A stretch of 64,000 nucleotides of DNA from Methylopila sp. Yamaguchi (GCF_002897035.1 NZ_BAUX01000009.1:1-64000); one strand, 5' to 3'. Counted from the stretch's first letter, positions 7,794-19,819 are shown. Notes: generated from the sequence alone by a model not told the origin. A program made the numbers and translations.

Positions 7794-9551
7794 CTACGTT
7801 ACGCTTTCCCCAGCCGCCCCCACGCCCGGCGCCGCCATTCGAGGCGGCTCGGCGATGTCGACCCTTTGCGGCTTGAGCAAGGTCAGGCGTCCGCCGGAGG
7901 CCCCGAAGCGCTGGATCCAAAAATGGGGCCTTCCCATCACCGGCGACGGCGCCGAGACGATGCGGAGCTCGCCGCAGCGGCCGGTCCAGTCGACGTGGCG
8001 GTGGCCATGCATCACCACCACACGGCGCGCCGCGGGCTTCAACTGCCGAAGAAACCAGCTGCCGTTGATCAGCGCCGTGCCGATGCGCTCCGACAGCGAG
8101 CGCGTCGGGCGCGGGTACTCGACGAGATGGTGGTGCAGCGCCACCAGCCAGCTGGCCTCGGGATGAGCGCGGATGACGGCGGTCGTCCGGCGCTCCTGCT
8201 CCGCGGGCAGCATGCCGAGCGCGTTGGTGAAGGAGAAATGCGTGTCGGCGTTCGAGTTGAGCAGGATCACGCCGAGCCCGTCGGGCGTGGCGGGCAGGCG
8301 CACCATGGGAAACGCCTCGTCCCAGAGCGTGCTGACGTCGCGCCCGCGCTTTCCGCGGCCGGTGCGCACGAAGGACGCGAGCGCCTGCGCATGGGGCGCG
8401 AGCCATTCCGCCAGCGTGGCGTCGAACGTGGCCTTGGGCCCGGCGACGACGACCCGCTCCGCCTGAAGGTCCGCGAGCAGGCCGAGCGCCCGCAACTCCC
8501 GCAGCCGCTTGCCCGGCGAGAACGGCAGGTCCAGCCGGGCGGGATTTGAGCGGTCCACGACGTTGACGTCGTGGTTGCCAGGGAGGAACAGCATGCGCTC
8601 GCGCAAGGCCGGGTCCAGCGTCTCGAGCGCCTCCAGGAACTCCGCCCATTCCGAGGAGCGCCCGGCGTCGGTCATGTCGCCGGTGACCAGCACGAGGTCG
8701 AGCGGCTCCGCGGCGTCAGCCCGCGCCAGCGCCTCGAAGGTCGCCGTCAGCCGCGCGTTGCCCTGCGGACCTGAGCGACCGCTCTCGATGCGGAAACCGA
8801 AGCGCTCGCCGACGGCGTGCAGGTCAGAGAGGTGAGCCACGCGCCAAACCTTGCATCCCGGTTCGGGATCGTAGGCGTCGAGCGTGACGGGCTGCCCCAT
8901 TGCGGCGTCCGCCCCGCCCCAGGCCAGGGAGCCGCAGGCGACATAGGCGCCGAACAGCACGACGCTGTTCGCGAAGGACGCGCCGAGCAGGGTGAGAGGA
9001 GAGGCGAGATCGCTCCACGAGCCGATCCAGCGTGAGTGCGGCCAGGCGAGCCAAGCCGCGGCTCCTGCGAGACACGACATCAGGACCGCCGCCGCGATCG
9101 CGGTTACCTGGCCCACCCGCGCGCCGTCGCGCCTTAGCCACAGCGACAACCGCCGCCCGACGAAGTGCCGCATGGCCTCCCGGCACAGCACGAAGCTCGG
9201 CTGGACCGCGAGGGCGTTCAGGGACCAGAAGCTTCGCTCCGCCAGGCGAAAGGCCGGGCGGCCGCCGACGCCCGCGACGATCAAGGCCGCCGCCAGCGCC
9301 ACGAAGGGCGCGACGCCGCTGAAGGCGTCCAAAGCGGTGCGCGACACGGTCGACAACCAGGCCGTCGCGGCGAGCGGCGCGACCCCCAGCAACAGGCAGG
9401 GCAGCCCCACGAGCAACAGCCAGGACAGAAGCAGCTTGGGCAGGCTGATCTCGACCAACACCCAGCCCGCGAGCGACGCGAGCGACCAGACCTTCGTGCT
9501 CGACGCGTCGTCCTCAATGTCGCCGCGGCGCGGATCGATGAGAGGCGGCAT
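7794..9551 (-). CDS. Membrane-anchored metallophosphoesterase
   Basis: 585-residue protein with a membrane-embedded N-terminal third (hydrophobic segments near residues 25-67, 78-95, 148-170 and 186-210) followed by a calcineurin-like phosphoesterase domain. The five metal-binding blocks are present: D243-x-H245 (HLSDLH), GDMTD, GNHDVN, LVALHHH and HGHRH. The substrate is unknown; relatives include UDP-diacylglucosamine hydrolases and cyclic nucleotide phosphodiesterases. The gene stands alone between the convergent L,D-transpeptidase and gyrB. The ATG at 9551 is used. Confidence 0.85.
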   Translation of the reverse strand: MPPLIDPRRGDIEDDASSTKVWSLASLAGWVLVEISLPKLLLSWLLLVGLPCLLLGVAPLAATAWLSTVSRTALDAFSGVAPFVALAAALIVAGVGGRPAFRLAERSFWSLNALAVQPSFVLCREAMRHFVGRRLSLWLRRDGARVGQVTAIAAAVLMSCLAGAAAWLAWPHSRWIGSWSDLASPLTLLGASFANSVVLFGAYVACGSLAWGGADAAMGQPVTLDAYDPEPGCKVWRVAHLSDLHAVGERFGFRIESGRSGPQGNARLTATFEALARADAAEPLDLVLVTGDMTDAGRSSEWAEFLEALETLDPALRERMLFLPGNHDVNVVDRSNPARLDLPFSPGKRLRELRALGLLADLQAERVVVAGPKATFDATLAEWLAPHAQALASFVRTGRGKRGRDVSTLWDEAFPMVRLPATPDGLGVILLNSNADTHFSFTNALGMLPAEQERRTTAVIRAHPEASWLVALHHHLVEYPRPTRSLSERIGTALINGSWFLRQLKPAARRVVVMHGHRHVDWTGRCGELRIVSAPSPVMGRPHFWIQRFGASGGRLTLLKPQRVDIAEPPRMAAPGVGAAGESVT

Positions 9552-9604
9552 GGCCTCCGATCGGTGACGGACGCCGGCGCGCGTCCTGGGCCGAACGCTC
9601 GCCC

Positions 9605-12130
<2,526 letters not shown>

Positions 12131-12281
12131 TCAGGCGTTTCGCACTCCCTATTCCTACCCTTTCAGGGCTGGAAAGGCGAGTTTCGAAGAGGCCGGTCGG
12201 CGGGGCCTGTCGATAACCCCGTAGGCTGAAGCAACTACCTGATCAGCATGGCTTTTTTGCGGTCGCTCGACCGGGCCCGCT

Positions 12282-12896
12282 TCAGCTCGCGGCGACGCCC
12301 GCGGCGGCTGCCCCCATGGTCGCGCCCGAGATGCGGTTTAGGAGGCGCCGGCCGCGGGGCGACGTCAGCCAGACCCGGGCGCGGGACGCCAGCGCCGCAT
12401 AGCCTCCGATGACGACGATGAGGACGAGCGCCGTGGCCAGTGCGAGCTCGGCGAAGCCAAAGGCGTCCACCGCGCCGAGGTCGACGATCGCCGGCAGCAA
12501 AGCGAGATAAAACACCATGGCCTTTGGGTTGCCGATCGTGACGGCGAGGCCTGCGAGGAAGCTGCGCGCCGCCGACATCGGCCGCGCCTCTGCCGCCACG
12601 GCCTCAGCCGAGGCCGGAGCGCGCCAAAGCTTCACGGCGAGGTAAAGCAGGTACGCGGCTCCGGCGTACTTCACGACCATGAAGACGGTCCCGAAGGTCG
12701 CGGCGAGCACGGCGAGGCCGAAAGCGGCGCAGGCGAGCCAGACGACGTCGCCCAGAATGAGTCCCGCCACCATTGGCAAGGTCGAGCGCAGGCCGACGCC
12801 AAGCGCCCGCGCGACAATGGCGGCGACCCCCGGCCCGGGCGTGGCGGCGGCGACGAACAGGGCGGCAGAGAAGGTGAGCAGCGCTGCGAAGGTCAT
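12282..12896 (-). CDS. LysE/RhtB family amino acid exporter
   Basis: 204-residue inner-membrane protein with about six hydrophobic segments and the LysE/RhtB N-terminal signature (AATPGPGVAAIVARALGVG). Family members export amino acids such as threonine, homoserine or lysine; the substrate cannot be told from sequence. It sits between recF and gyrB on the same strand, 55 bases after the recF stop, an unusual insertion into the otherwise conserved replication gene block. Confidence 0.88.
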   Translation of the reverse strand: MTFAALLTFSAALFVAAATPGPGVAAIVARALGVGLRSTLPMVAGLILGDVVWLACAAFGLAVLAATFGTVFMVVKYAGAAYLLYLAVKLWRAPASAEAVAAEARPMSAARSFLAGLAVTIGNPKAMVFYLALLPAIVDLGAVDAFGFAELALATALVLIVVIGGYAALASRARVWLTSPRGRRLLNRISGATMGAAAAGVAAS

Positions 12897-12951
12897 GGCG
12901 GCAGGATGAGATGTCGGCGGTCACGCGCCGTCAAGCCGCCGCCTGGTAGTC

Positions 12952-14094
12952 TCACCCCTTGCGCCGAACCTCGCCGTCCGCAACCGTAAACACCGTCGCC
13001 CGGCCCCCAAGATCCGCGAAGGCGGCGGGATCGGCCCCGGTGAGCCAGACCTGCGCGCCGAGGGCGTCCAGCGCGTCGTAGAGCGCCTCCCGGCGGGCGG
13101 GATCGAGATGGGCCGCGACCTCGTCGAGCAGCACCACCGGCGCCCGGCCGTCGAGGCGGGCCACGAGGCGGGCGTGCGCCAGCACGAGGCCGACCAGGAG
13201 CGCCTTCTGCTCGCCCGTGGAGCATTTCTCCGCCGGCATGTCCTTGGCCGCGTGACGCACGAGCAGATCGCTCAGATGCGGGCCTTCAAGCGTGCGTCCC
13301 GCCGCGCGGTCGCGGGGGCGGCCGCGGCCCAGACGCTCGCGGTAGGCGTCTTCGGCTGCGGTCGCGGACAGGTGGACCAACTCGGTCTCGACCGACCCCT
13401 CGAGCGCGATCTCGGCGGTTGGGAACGGCGAAGTCGGGTCTGAGGTCTCGGCGACCAGCGCCGCCAGCCGCGCGACGGTCTCGACGCGCGCGGCGGCCAC
13501 CGCGACGGCCAGCTCCGCCAGTTCGCGTTCGACGGCGTCCACCCAGCGGACGTCGGCGCGCGGGTCCTCGAGCAGCCGGTTACGGGAGCGCAGCGCGCGT
13601 TCGAGCCCCGAGGCGCGGGCGGCGTGCGCGGGGTCCGCGGCGTTGACCAGGCGGTCGAGGAAGCGTCTGCGATCGCCCGCCGGCCCGCGGAACAGGCCGT
13701 CGAGGTCCGGCGTCAACCAGACGAGGCGGAGATGCTCGGAGAACGCGCCGGCGCCCGAGACCGGCGCGCCGTCAATCCGGCAGCGACGGCCCGTGGCGTC
13801 CTGCGCGGGCTCGACGCCCGTGCCGAGCCGGGTCGGGCCGTCCTCGCCGGCGATCTCGGCCGCGACCGCCCAGGACCCGTCGCCCGGCGCGCGCGCAAAT
13901 TCGCCGTGCGGCGCGCGGCGCAGGCCGCGGCCGGGAGCGAGCAGCGAGATCGCCTCGAGGATATTGGTCTTGCCCGCCCCGTTCGGCCCGACGAGCGCGA
14001 CCGAGCCCTCTCCGGACGCCAAGTCGAGCGAGGGGTAGGAGCGGAAGTTCGTGAGACGCAGGCGCGAGACGGCGGCGCGGCGAGGGGCGGTCAT
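12952..14094 (-). CDS. recF: DNA replication and repair protein RecF
   Basis: SMC-like ABC ATPase that loads RecA at gaps with RecO and RecR. The 380 residues start at MTAPRRAAVSRLRLTNFRSYPS (14094) behind a G-rich ribosome binding site; an upstream in-frame ATG at 14205 would add residues translated from a palindromic repeat. Walker A GPNGAGKTNILEAIS (residues 36-50), the signature region (STGEQKALLVGLVLA) and Walker B (PVVLLDEVAAHLDPARRE) are visible. Downstream of dnaN on the same strand. Confidence 0.95.
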   Translation of the reverse strand: MTAPRRAAVSRLRLTNFRSYPSLDLASGEGSVALVGPNGAGKTNILEAISLLAPGRGLRRAPHGEFARAPGDGSWAVAAEIAGEDGPTRLGTGVEPAQDATGRRCRIDGAPVSGAGAFSEHLRLVWLTPDLDGLFRGPAGDRRRFLDRLVNAADPAHAARASGLERALRSRNRLLEDPRADVRWVDAVERELAELAVAVAAARVETVARLAALVAETSDPTSPFPTAEIALEGSVETELVHLSATAAEDAYRERLGRGRPRDRAAGRTLEGPHLSDLLVRHAAKDMPAEKCSTGEQKALLVGLVLAHARLVARLDGRAPVVLLDEVAAHLDPARREALYDALDALGAQVWLTGADPAAFADLGGRATVFTVADGEVRRKG

Positions 14095-14148
14095 AGACCC
14101 CCCGCCGCGATAGACGTCATGGGTTCGAACGCTCGCCACATGAAGCGG

Positions 14149-14230
14149 GTCATCCTCCGGCTTGACCGGAGGATCCATCCTGGGCGGGGGTTCTCCGTCG
14201 CACATAGGTCGTCCGGTCAGGCCGGATGAC
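14149..14230. repeat. Palindromic intergenic repeat, copy 1
   Basis: Between dnaN and recF. The outer arms GTCATCC (14149-14155) and GGATGAC (14224-14230) are inverted. The left half folds on itself (CCTCCGG...CCGGAGG, 14154-14172) and ends in ATCCATCC; the right half contains GTCCGGTCAGGCCGGATGAC. The architecture and the GTCAT...ATCCA signature match the repeat at 49461-49554, so both belong to one dispersed family. It is not inside a coding region. Confidence 0.6.
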
Positions 14231-14263
14231 GACGCAGCACGTCAGGAGCCAACCTATCGCCCC

Positions 14264-15382
14264 TCACACCCGCATGGGCATGAGCACGTAGAGCGCCGGG
14301 GCGTCGTCGCGATCCTGCACCAGCGTGGGCGAGCCGGGATCGGCGAGCCGGATGAGCGCCGTGTCGCCTTCGAGCTGGTCGGCGATGTCGAGCAGATAGC
14401 GGGAGTTGAAGCCGATATCGAGCGGCTCGGACTCGTAGTCGACCTCGATCTCCTCCGTCGCGTTGCCCGAGTCCGGGTTGGTGACGGTCAGCACCAGCTT
14501 GCGGTCGGTCAGTGAGAGCTTCACGGCGCGGCCGCGCTCGGACGAGATGGTGGAGACGCGGTCGACCGCGCTCTTGAACTCGAGCCGATCGACCGTGAGG
14601 CGCTTGTCGTTGCCGGCGGGGATGACGCGGCCGTAGTCCGGGAAGGTCCCGTCGATCAGCTTTGAGGTGAGCACCACTTGGCCGAAGGAGACGCGGATCT
14701 TGGTGGGCGACAGCTCGACCTTGACCTCGCCCTCGGGGTCCTCGACCAGCCGCTGGATCTCGGAGACGGTCTTGCGGGGCACGATCACGCCCGGCATCCC
14801 GACGGAGCCCGCCGGCGCCGGCATCTCGACCCGGGCCAGGCGGTGCCCGTCGGTCGCGACCGCGCGCAGCAGCGACACTCCCGCGCTGTCGACCGCGTGC
14901 AGATAGATGCCGTTGAGATAGTAGCGCGTCTCCTCGTTCGAGATCGCGAACTGGGTCTTGTCGATCAGGCGCTTCAGGTCGGCCGCGCCGATCGTGAAGC
15001 CGGTCGGAAGCTCGCCCGCGGCGAGGTCCGGGAAGTCGCTGTCCGGCAGGGTCTGCAGCGTGAAGCGCGAGCGGCCGGCGCGAATAACCAGCGTGCCGCG
15101 TTCGCCGCCCATCTCCAGCGAGACCTGGCTGCCGTCCGGCAGCTTGCGGACGATGTCGTAGAAGGTATGGGCGGGCACGGTGGTCGCGCCGGGCTGCGCC
15201 ACTTCGGCGGCCACTGTCTCGACGACCTCGAGGTCGAGATCGGTCGCCTGCAGTCGGAGGCCGTCGGAACCCGCGCGGAGCAGGACGTTCGCAAGGATCG
15301 GAATGGTGTTCCGCCGCTCGACGACGCGGTGGACATGGGCAAGGGCCTTCAGGAGGGCCGCTCGCTCGAGGGTCGCGCGCAT
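14264..15382 (-). CDS. dnaN: DNA polymerase III subunit beta (sliding clamp)
   Basis: 372-residue clamp that tethers the replicative polymerase to DNA. Family similarity starts at MRATLERAALLKALAHVHRVVERRNTIPIL-type sequence (ATG at 15382) and ends in the characteristic C-terminal PMRV. The three clamp domains are readable (SRFTLQTLPDSDFPDL; TDGHRLARVEMP; GFNSRYLLDI). The open frame extends 60 codons upstream without similarity. Unlike most bacteria there is no dnaA upstream: the next gene is a divergent mscS. Confidence 0.97.
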   Translation of the reverse strand: MRATLERAALLKALAHVHRVVERRNTIPILANVLLRAGSDGLRLQATDLDLEVVETVAAEVAQPGATTVPAHTFYDIVRKLPDGSQVSLEMGGERGTLVIRAGRSRFTLQTLPDSDFPDLAAGELPTGFTIGAADLKRLIDKTQFAISNEETRYYLNGIYLHAVDSAGVSLLRAVATDGHRLARVEMPAPAGSVGMPGVIVPRKTVSEIQRLVEDPEGEVKVELSPTKIRVSFGQVVLTSKLIDGTFPDYGRVIPAGNDKRLTVDRLEFKSAVDRVSTISSERGRAVKLSLTDRKLVLTVTNPDSGNATEEIEVDYESEPLDIGFNSRYLLDIADQLEGDTALIRLADPGSPTLVQDRDDAPALYVLMPMRV

Positions 15383-15652
15383 GTGGGTCGTCCCGCTCCG
15401 GTGTCGTCGGTGGAGATCGCGCGACGGCCGCAGCGGGGGCGGCGTCGGCGATCGGGAGGCGGCGCGGCGTGGGGCCGCGCAGGGACTGGCGACATTGCCC
15501 ATGGCCGCGCCCGAAGGCAAGACCTTGCGCCTGCGACACGCGCTCGGGGGTTGCGCGACCACGCGCTTGCTCTACGTCCAAGGGACGCCCGACATCCCAG
15601 AACGGCCGACGCTGCATCGACGCGCGTCGCCCGACGACGACTTGAGGGGCCG

Positions 15653-16447
15653 ATGCCCAACATTCCGATCGACTTCACATTCCTCACCAACCTCGTCGTG
15701 GTCTACGGCTTCAACGTCGTCGGCGCGGTGGCGTTGGCGGTCGCCGGCTTCTGGATTGCCGGCGTGATCCACAACGGCGTCCACCGCGGGCTCCTCGCCT
15801 CCAAGCGGATGGACGTGACGGTCGCCTCCTTCCTCTCGAGCCTCGCGCAGTACGCGACGCTCGCCGTGGTGCTCGTCGCCATCCTGCAGCTCGTCGGCAT
15901 CCAGGCGACGAGCCTCATCGCGGTCCTCGGCGCGGCCTCCCTCGCCATCGGCCTCGCGCTGCAAGGCACTCTGTCGAACATGGCGGCGGGCGTGATGCTT
16001 TTGCTGTTCCGCCCGTTCAAGGTCGGCGATGCCATCGAGGTCGCCGGCAAAGCGGGGACGGTGCGCGACCTCAACCTGTTCTTCACGGAGCTCGCGAGCG
16101 GCGACAACGTGCAGGTGCTGATCCCCAACGCGCAGGTCTGGGGCACGGCGCTGACCAACAAGTCGAAGTACCCCACCCGCCGGGTGGAGACGACGCTGAC
16201 CGCGCCCGCCGACCAGGACTTCGAGTCCGCCCGCGCCGAGATCGCCGCCTTCCTCCGCGACAACCCGCACGCGCTGGCCTCGCCGGAGCCGATCGTCACG
16301 CCGACCAGCTACAGCGACGGCGGCGTGGAATACGCTGTGAAGGTCTGGACGCCGGCCAAGGATCTGCAGGCGTTGCAGGCGGATCTGGTGAAGTACACAC
16401 GCGACCGGGCGCGCGCCCAGACGGCGCTCGGCCAGGCCGCCGAGTAA
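15653..16447 (+). CDS. Small MscS-family mechanosensitive channel
   Basis: 264-residue inner-membrane channel that opens on membrane tension during hypo-osmotic shock. Three N-terminal hydrophobic helices (residues about 18-40, 60-85 and 88-115) are followed by the TM3 pore signature (AIGLALQGTLSNMAAGVMLLL), then the MscS beta domain (FKVGDAIEVAGKAGTVRDLN, VLIPNAQVWG) and a short cytoplasmic alpha/beta domain. ATG at 15653 after a GAGGGG ribosome binding site; divergent from dnaN. Confidence 0.93.
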   Translation: MPNIPIDFTFLTNLVVVYGFNVVGAVALAVAGFWIAGVIHNGVHRGLLASKRMDVTVASFLSSLAQYATLAVVLVAILQLVGIQATSLIAVLGAASLAIGLALQGTLSNMAAGVMLLLFRPFKVGDAIEVAGKAGTVRDLNLFFTELASGDNVQVLIPNAQVWGTALTNKSKYPTRRVETTLTAPADQDFESARAEIAAFLRDNPHALASPEPIVTPTSYSDGGVEYAVKVWTPAKDLQALQADLVKYTRDRARAQTALGQAAE

Positions 16448-16460
16448 AGTCGATGGTTCG

Positions 16461-17420
16461 TCAGAACTCGTAGGTTTTCTCGACGCGCGGCAGCCCAACC
16501 AACGCCCTGGCGAAATCATCCGGATCGAACGGCTCGAGGTCATCGAGACCCTCGCCGATTCCGATGAAGTGGACCGGTAGCCGGTACTTCTCCGCGACCG
16601 CGACGAGGATGCCGCCGCGGGCGGTGCCGTCGAGCTTGGTCATGACGAGGCCGGTGACGCCCGCGGTCTTGGCGAAGGCCTCGACTTGGCCGAGCGCGTT
16701 CTGGCCGGTGGTCGCGTCCAGCACCAGCAGGCAGGCGTGCGGCGCGTCGGCGTCGAACTTCTTCAGCACGCGCACGATCTTCTCGAGCTCCGCCATCAGC
16801 CCGGCCTTGTTCTGCAGCCGGCCGGCGGTGTCGACGATCAGCAGGTCCGCGTCGTCCGCCCGCGCCTGGGCGTAGGCCTCGTAGGCGAGCGCGGCGGCGT
16901 CGGCTCCGGTCTCCTTGGAGACGAAGGCGGCGCCGGTGCGCTGCGCCCAGACGGCGAGCTGCTCGACCGCCGCGGCGCGGAAGGTGTCGCCGGCGGCCAG
17001 CACCACCTTCAGGCCGGCGGTGCGGTAGGTCTCCGCCAGTTTGCCGATGGTCGTGGTCTTTCCCGAGCCGTTGACGCCGACGACGAGGATCACCGCGGGG
17101 CGCGCGCTCTCCGGCGGATCGAGCGGCACGGCGACCGGCGTCAGCACGCGCGCCACTTCCTGCGCCACGATCGCGCGCACGCTCTCGCCGTCGAGCTGCT
17201 TGGCGTGCCTCGCCCGGCCCACGGCGGCCGTGACGCGCTCGGCGGTCGCGACGCCGAGATCGGACTGGATCAGCAGGTCCTCGAGCTCGTCCAGCGTCGC
17301 CGCGTCGAGCTTCTCCTTGGTGAAAATCTCGGTGATGCCGCGAGTGAGCTGCGTCGAGGTCTTGGAGAGACCGTCGCGCAGGCGCGTGAACCAGCCTTTG
17401 GCCTCGGGAGCTTCGGTCAT
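16461..17420 (-). CDS. ftsY: Signal recognition particle receptor FtsY
   Basis: SRP-dependent GTPase that receives ribosome-nascent-chain complexes at the inner membrane. The 319-residue protein has a short N-terminal region, the N domain (residues 15-95) and the G domain: G1 GVNGSGKTTT (115-124), DTAGR (197-201), TKLDGTARGG and the C-terminal GIGEGLDDLEPFDPDDFA. It lacks the long acidic A domain of E. coli FtsY, as is common in alphaproteobacteria. Its ATG overlaps the mtaB stop as ATGA, so the two are translationally coupled. Confidence 0.96.
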   Translation of the reverse strand: MTEAPEAKGWFTRLRDGLSKTSTQLTRGITEIFTKEKLDAATLDELEDLLIQSDLGVATAERVTAAVGRARHAKQLDGESVRAIVAQEVARVLTPVAVPLDPPESARPAVILVVGVNGSGKTTTIGKLAETYRTAGLKVVLAAGDTFRAAAVEQLAVWAQRTGAAFVSKETGADAAALAYEAYAQARADDADLLIVDTAGRLQNKAGLMAELEKIVRVLKKFDADAPHACLLVLDATTGQNALGQVEAFAKTAGVTGLVMTKLDGTARGGILVAVAEKYRLPVHFIGIGEGLDDLEPFDPDDFARALVGLPRVEKTYEF

Positions 17421-18682
17421 GAGCTTTGTCCTGTTCCCGATCTAAACGCGCCGTCCACGCCCCGCTCCGCCGCAAGCAGCGCGCGGCCGTCGTGGCCCGC
17501 GACCGCCACATCCACGAACGCCCCCTTGGGCGCGGTCGTCGCCAGCCGAACCATCGCGAAATCCGCGGCTCGGGCGAGGCCCCTGCCCTCCGACAGCACG
17601 GTTAGCCGCCGACCCACATGGCCTGCGAGGTGGCGGGCGAGCAAGGCCTCTCCGGTCGCGCGCAAAGCCGCGGCGCGGGTCTTGATGATGTCGCCCGCCA
17701 CCTGCGGCATGCGGGCGGCGGGAACGCCGGGGCGCACGGAGTAGGGGAACACATGAGCGTAGGCGATCCCGCAGTCCTCGAGCGCCGAGCGGGTGTTCTC
17801 GAACATCGCGGCGGTCTCGGTCGGGAATCCTGCGATCACGTCGCATCCGAAGGCGACGTCGGGCCGCGCCCGCCGCATCTCGCCGCAGAACCGCACGGCG
17901 TCGGCGCGGGAGTGCCGGCGCTTCATACGCTTCAGAATCATGTCGTCGCCGGACTGGAGCGAGAGGTGGAGATGCGGCGCGAGCCGCTCCTCCTCCGCAA
18001 ACGCCCGCACCAGCGCGTCGTCGATCTCGACTGCGTCGAGCGAGGACAGCCGCAGCCGAGGCAGTTCGGGAACGGCGGCGAGCACCGCGCGGACCAGATC
18101 GCCCAGCCGCTCGCCGGCGCCAAGATCGAGCCCCCAGGAGGTGAGGTCGACGCCGGTCAGCACCGCTTCCTGCGCCCCACGCTCCAGAACCCGGCGCACC
18201 TCGGCGATCACCTGCGCCTTCGGCGTGGAGCGCGAGGCGCCGCGGCCGAAGGGGATGACGCAAAAGGTGCAGCGGTGGTCGCAGCCGGTCTGGACCTGCA
18301 CGAACGCGCGCGGCGCGAGGATGGCGGCGTCCGCCGGTGGCGGGAGGATCGCGGCGTCCGCGACCGCCGCGGAACGTTCGTGGCCTGGAGCCCAGGTCTC
18401 AGGCCGAAGCTTGTCGACGGCGCCGACCACGCGGGCGACCTCGGGCATGCTCGAAAACGCCTGCGGCTCGATCGCGGCGCCGCAGCCGGTCACCACGATC
18501 TCCGCCCCGGGGTTGACGCGGGCGGCCCGGCGGACCGCCTGGCGTGCCTGCCGGGTGGCCTCAGCCGTGACCGCGCAGGCGTTGACCACGACGAGATCGT
18601 CCCGCCCGCGCGCATGGGCGCGGATGGTCTCGCTGTCCACGGCGTTGAGCCGGCAGCCAAAGGTGATGACGTCTAGGCTCAT
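17417..18682 (-). CDS. mtaB: tRNA t6A37 methylthiotransferase MtaB
   Basis: Radical-SAM enzyme converting t6A37 to ms2t6A37 in tRNAs reading ANN codons. The 421-residue protein has an N-terminal UPF0004 domain with three cluster cysteines (C10, C36, C67), the radical SAM CxxxCxxC motif (C134, C138, C141 in TGCDHRCTFC), the GVDLTSWG block and a C-terminal TRAM-like segment. The start at 18682 (MSLDVITFGCRLN) is the family start; an in-frame ATG 16 codons upstream is not needed. Precedes ftsY with a four-base overlap, the usual Rhizobiales order, though dapF is not next to it here. Confidence 0.93.
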   Translation of the reverse strand: MSLDVITFGCRLNAVDSETIRAHARGRDDLVVVNACAVTAEATRQARQAVRRAARVNPGAEIVVTGCGAAIEPQAFSSMPEVARVVGAVDKLRPETWAPGHERSAAVADAAILPPPADAAILAPRAFVQVQTGCDHRCTFCVIPFGRGASRSTPKAQVIAEVRRVLERGAQEAVLTGVDLTSWGLDLGAGERLGDLVRAVLAAVPELPRLRLSSLDAVEIDDALVRAFAEEERLAPHLHLSLQSGDDMILKRMKRRHSRADAVRFCGEMRRARPDVAFGCDVIAGFPTETAAMFENTRSALEDCGIAYAHVFPYSVRPGVPAARMPQVAGDIIKTRAAALRATGEALLARHLAGHVGRRLTVLSEGRGLARAADFAMVRLATTAPKGAFVDVAVAGHDGRALLAAERGVDGAFRSGTGQSS

Positions 18683-18850
18683 GGCCCGCGATATGCCGCA
18701 GCCGGAGGCAAAAGGCCACCGCCGGGACACGGATGCGTGCGGAGATCGCAGTCAATCCGCGTGAGCGCCCCATATGACCCAGGGAACGCGCGCGCGGATC
18801 CACGCGCGCCAGAGCGCGGCGAACGCGCTTCGTCCCGAGGAGACGCCCCC

Positions 18851-19711
18851 ATGTCCGTCCGCCGCATCGCCCTGACCCTGTCGCTCGCCGTTCTCGCCGG
18901 CCCTGTCGCCGCCGCCGAGCCGCAGAAGCTTTGGGAGATCGGCGATCTGCGCCAGCCGGAGTCCGTGCTGCCGGCCAGCGACGGCTTCCTCTACGTCAGC
19001 CTCGTCGCGGGCTCGATGACGGAAAAGGACGGCGTCGGCTTCATCGCTAAGACGACGGTCGACGGGCGGATGCTCGAGCCCGAATGGATCAAGGGCCTGA
19101 ACGCGCCGAAAGGCATGGCGCTGGTCGGAGACAAGCTCTACGTGGCCGACATCGACGAGTTGGTCGAGATCGACGTCGCCTCCGCCAAGGTGGCGAACCG
19201 CTACCCTGCGGAGGGCGCGGGATTTCTCAACGATGTGGTCGCGACGCCTGACGGCCGCGTCCTGGTCTCGGACACCGCCAAGAACGTCATCTTCGCGCTC
19301 AAGGATGGCGCCATCACGCGGTTCGCGGAAGGGCCGGAGCTCAACGGCCCCAACGGCCTCGCGATCGAAGGCGACCGGCTGATCATCGCCGGCTTCGGCC
19401 CCTTCGTCGACGGCAAGCCGACCGCCAAGGGGCACCTCGTGCAGCTTCCGCTGGCGGGCGGAACGGCGCGCCCGCTGGGAAGCGGAGCGCCGATCGGCGC
19501 TCTGGACGGTCTGGTCGCGCTAGGCGGCGGCGGGTACCTCGCGACCGACTACCTCAAGGGCCCGCTCCACCTTATCGACGCCAGCGGGAAGCACGAGCAG
19601 CTTCTGGCGCTCAGCCCCGGGTCGGCGGACCTCTCCTACGACGCGGCGTCCAAGACCGCCGTCCTGCCGCTGAACCACGAGGGCAAGCTCGTAGCCTACC
19701 GCCTCGACTAA
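18851..19711 (+). CDS. Secreted SMP-30/gluconolactonase-like beta-propeller protein
   Basis: 286-residue protein with a Sec signal peptide (residues 1-22, cleavage after PVAAA) and repeated blades of the SMP-30/NHL propeller type (LNAPKGMALVGDKLYVAD, LNDVVATPDGRVLVSDT, LNGPNGLAIEGDRLIIAG, IGALDGLVALGGGGYLATD). Predicted periplasmic. Relatives hydrolyse lactones or act as uncharacterised sensors, so activity is uncertain. ATG at 18851 after a GAGGAG ribosome binding site. Confidence 0.83.
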   Translation: MSVRRIALTLSLAVLAGPVAAAEPQKLWEIGDLRQPESVLPASDGFLYVSLVAGSMTEKDGVGFIAKTTVDGRMLEPEWIKGLNAPKGMALVGDKLYVADIDELVEIDVASAKVANRYPAEGAGFLNDVVATPDGRVLVSDTAKNVIFALKDGAITRFAEGPELNGPNGLAIEGDRLIIAGFGPFVDGKPTAKGHLVQLPLAGGTARPLGSGAPIGALDGLVALGGGGYLATDYLKGPLHLIDASGKHEQLLALSPGSADLSYDAASKTAVLPLNHEGKLVAYRLD

Positions 19712-19819
19712 AGAACCAGAGCGACCCGCGGGAGGCAGCGTCCCGCAGCTTGCGCCTCGACATGTGAGCGTCTGAGCGCTTTAAGCGGCGGACCGCACGT
19801 GCACAGGGTGGCCTGCCCC

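Noticed and set aside
12208-12216. TGTCGATAA as a possible DnaA box upstream of gyrB
   Set aside because: Differs from TGTGGATAA at one core position and is alone; not enough for an origin.
19728-19746. GCGGGA/TCCCGC hairpin after the beta-propeller gene as a terminator
   Set aside because: Six-bp stem with a seven-base loop and no following T-run.
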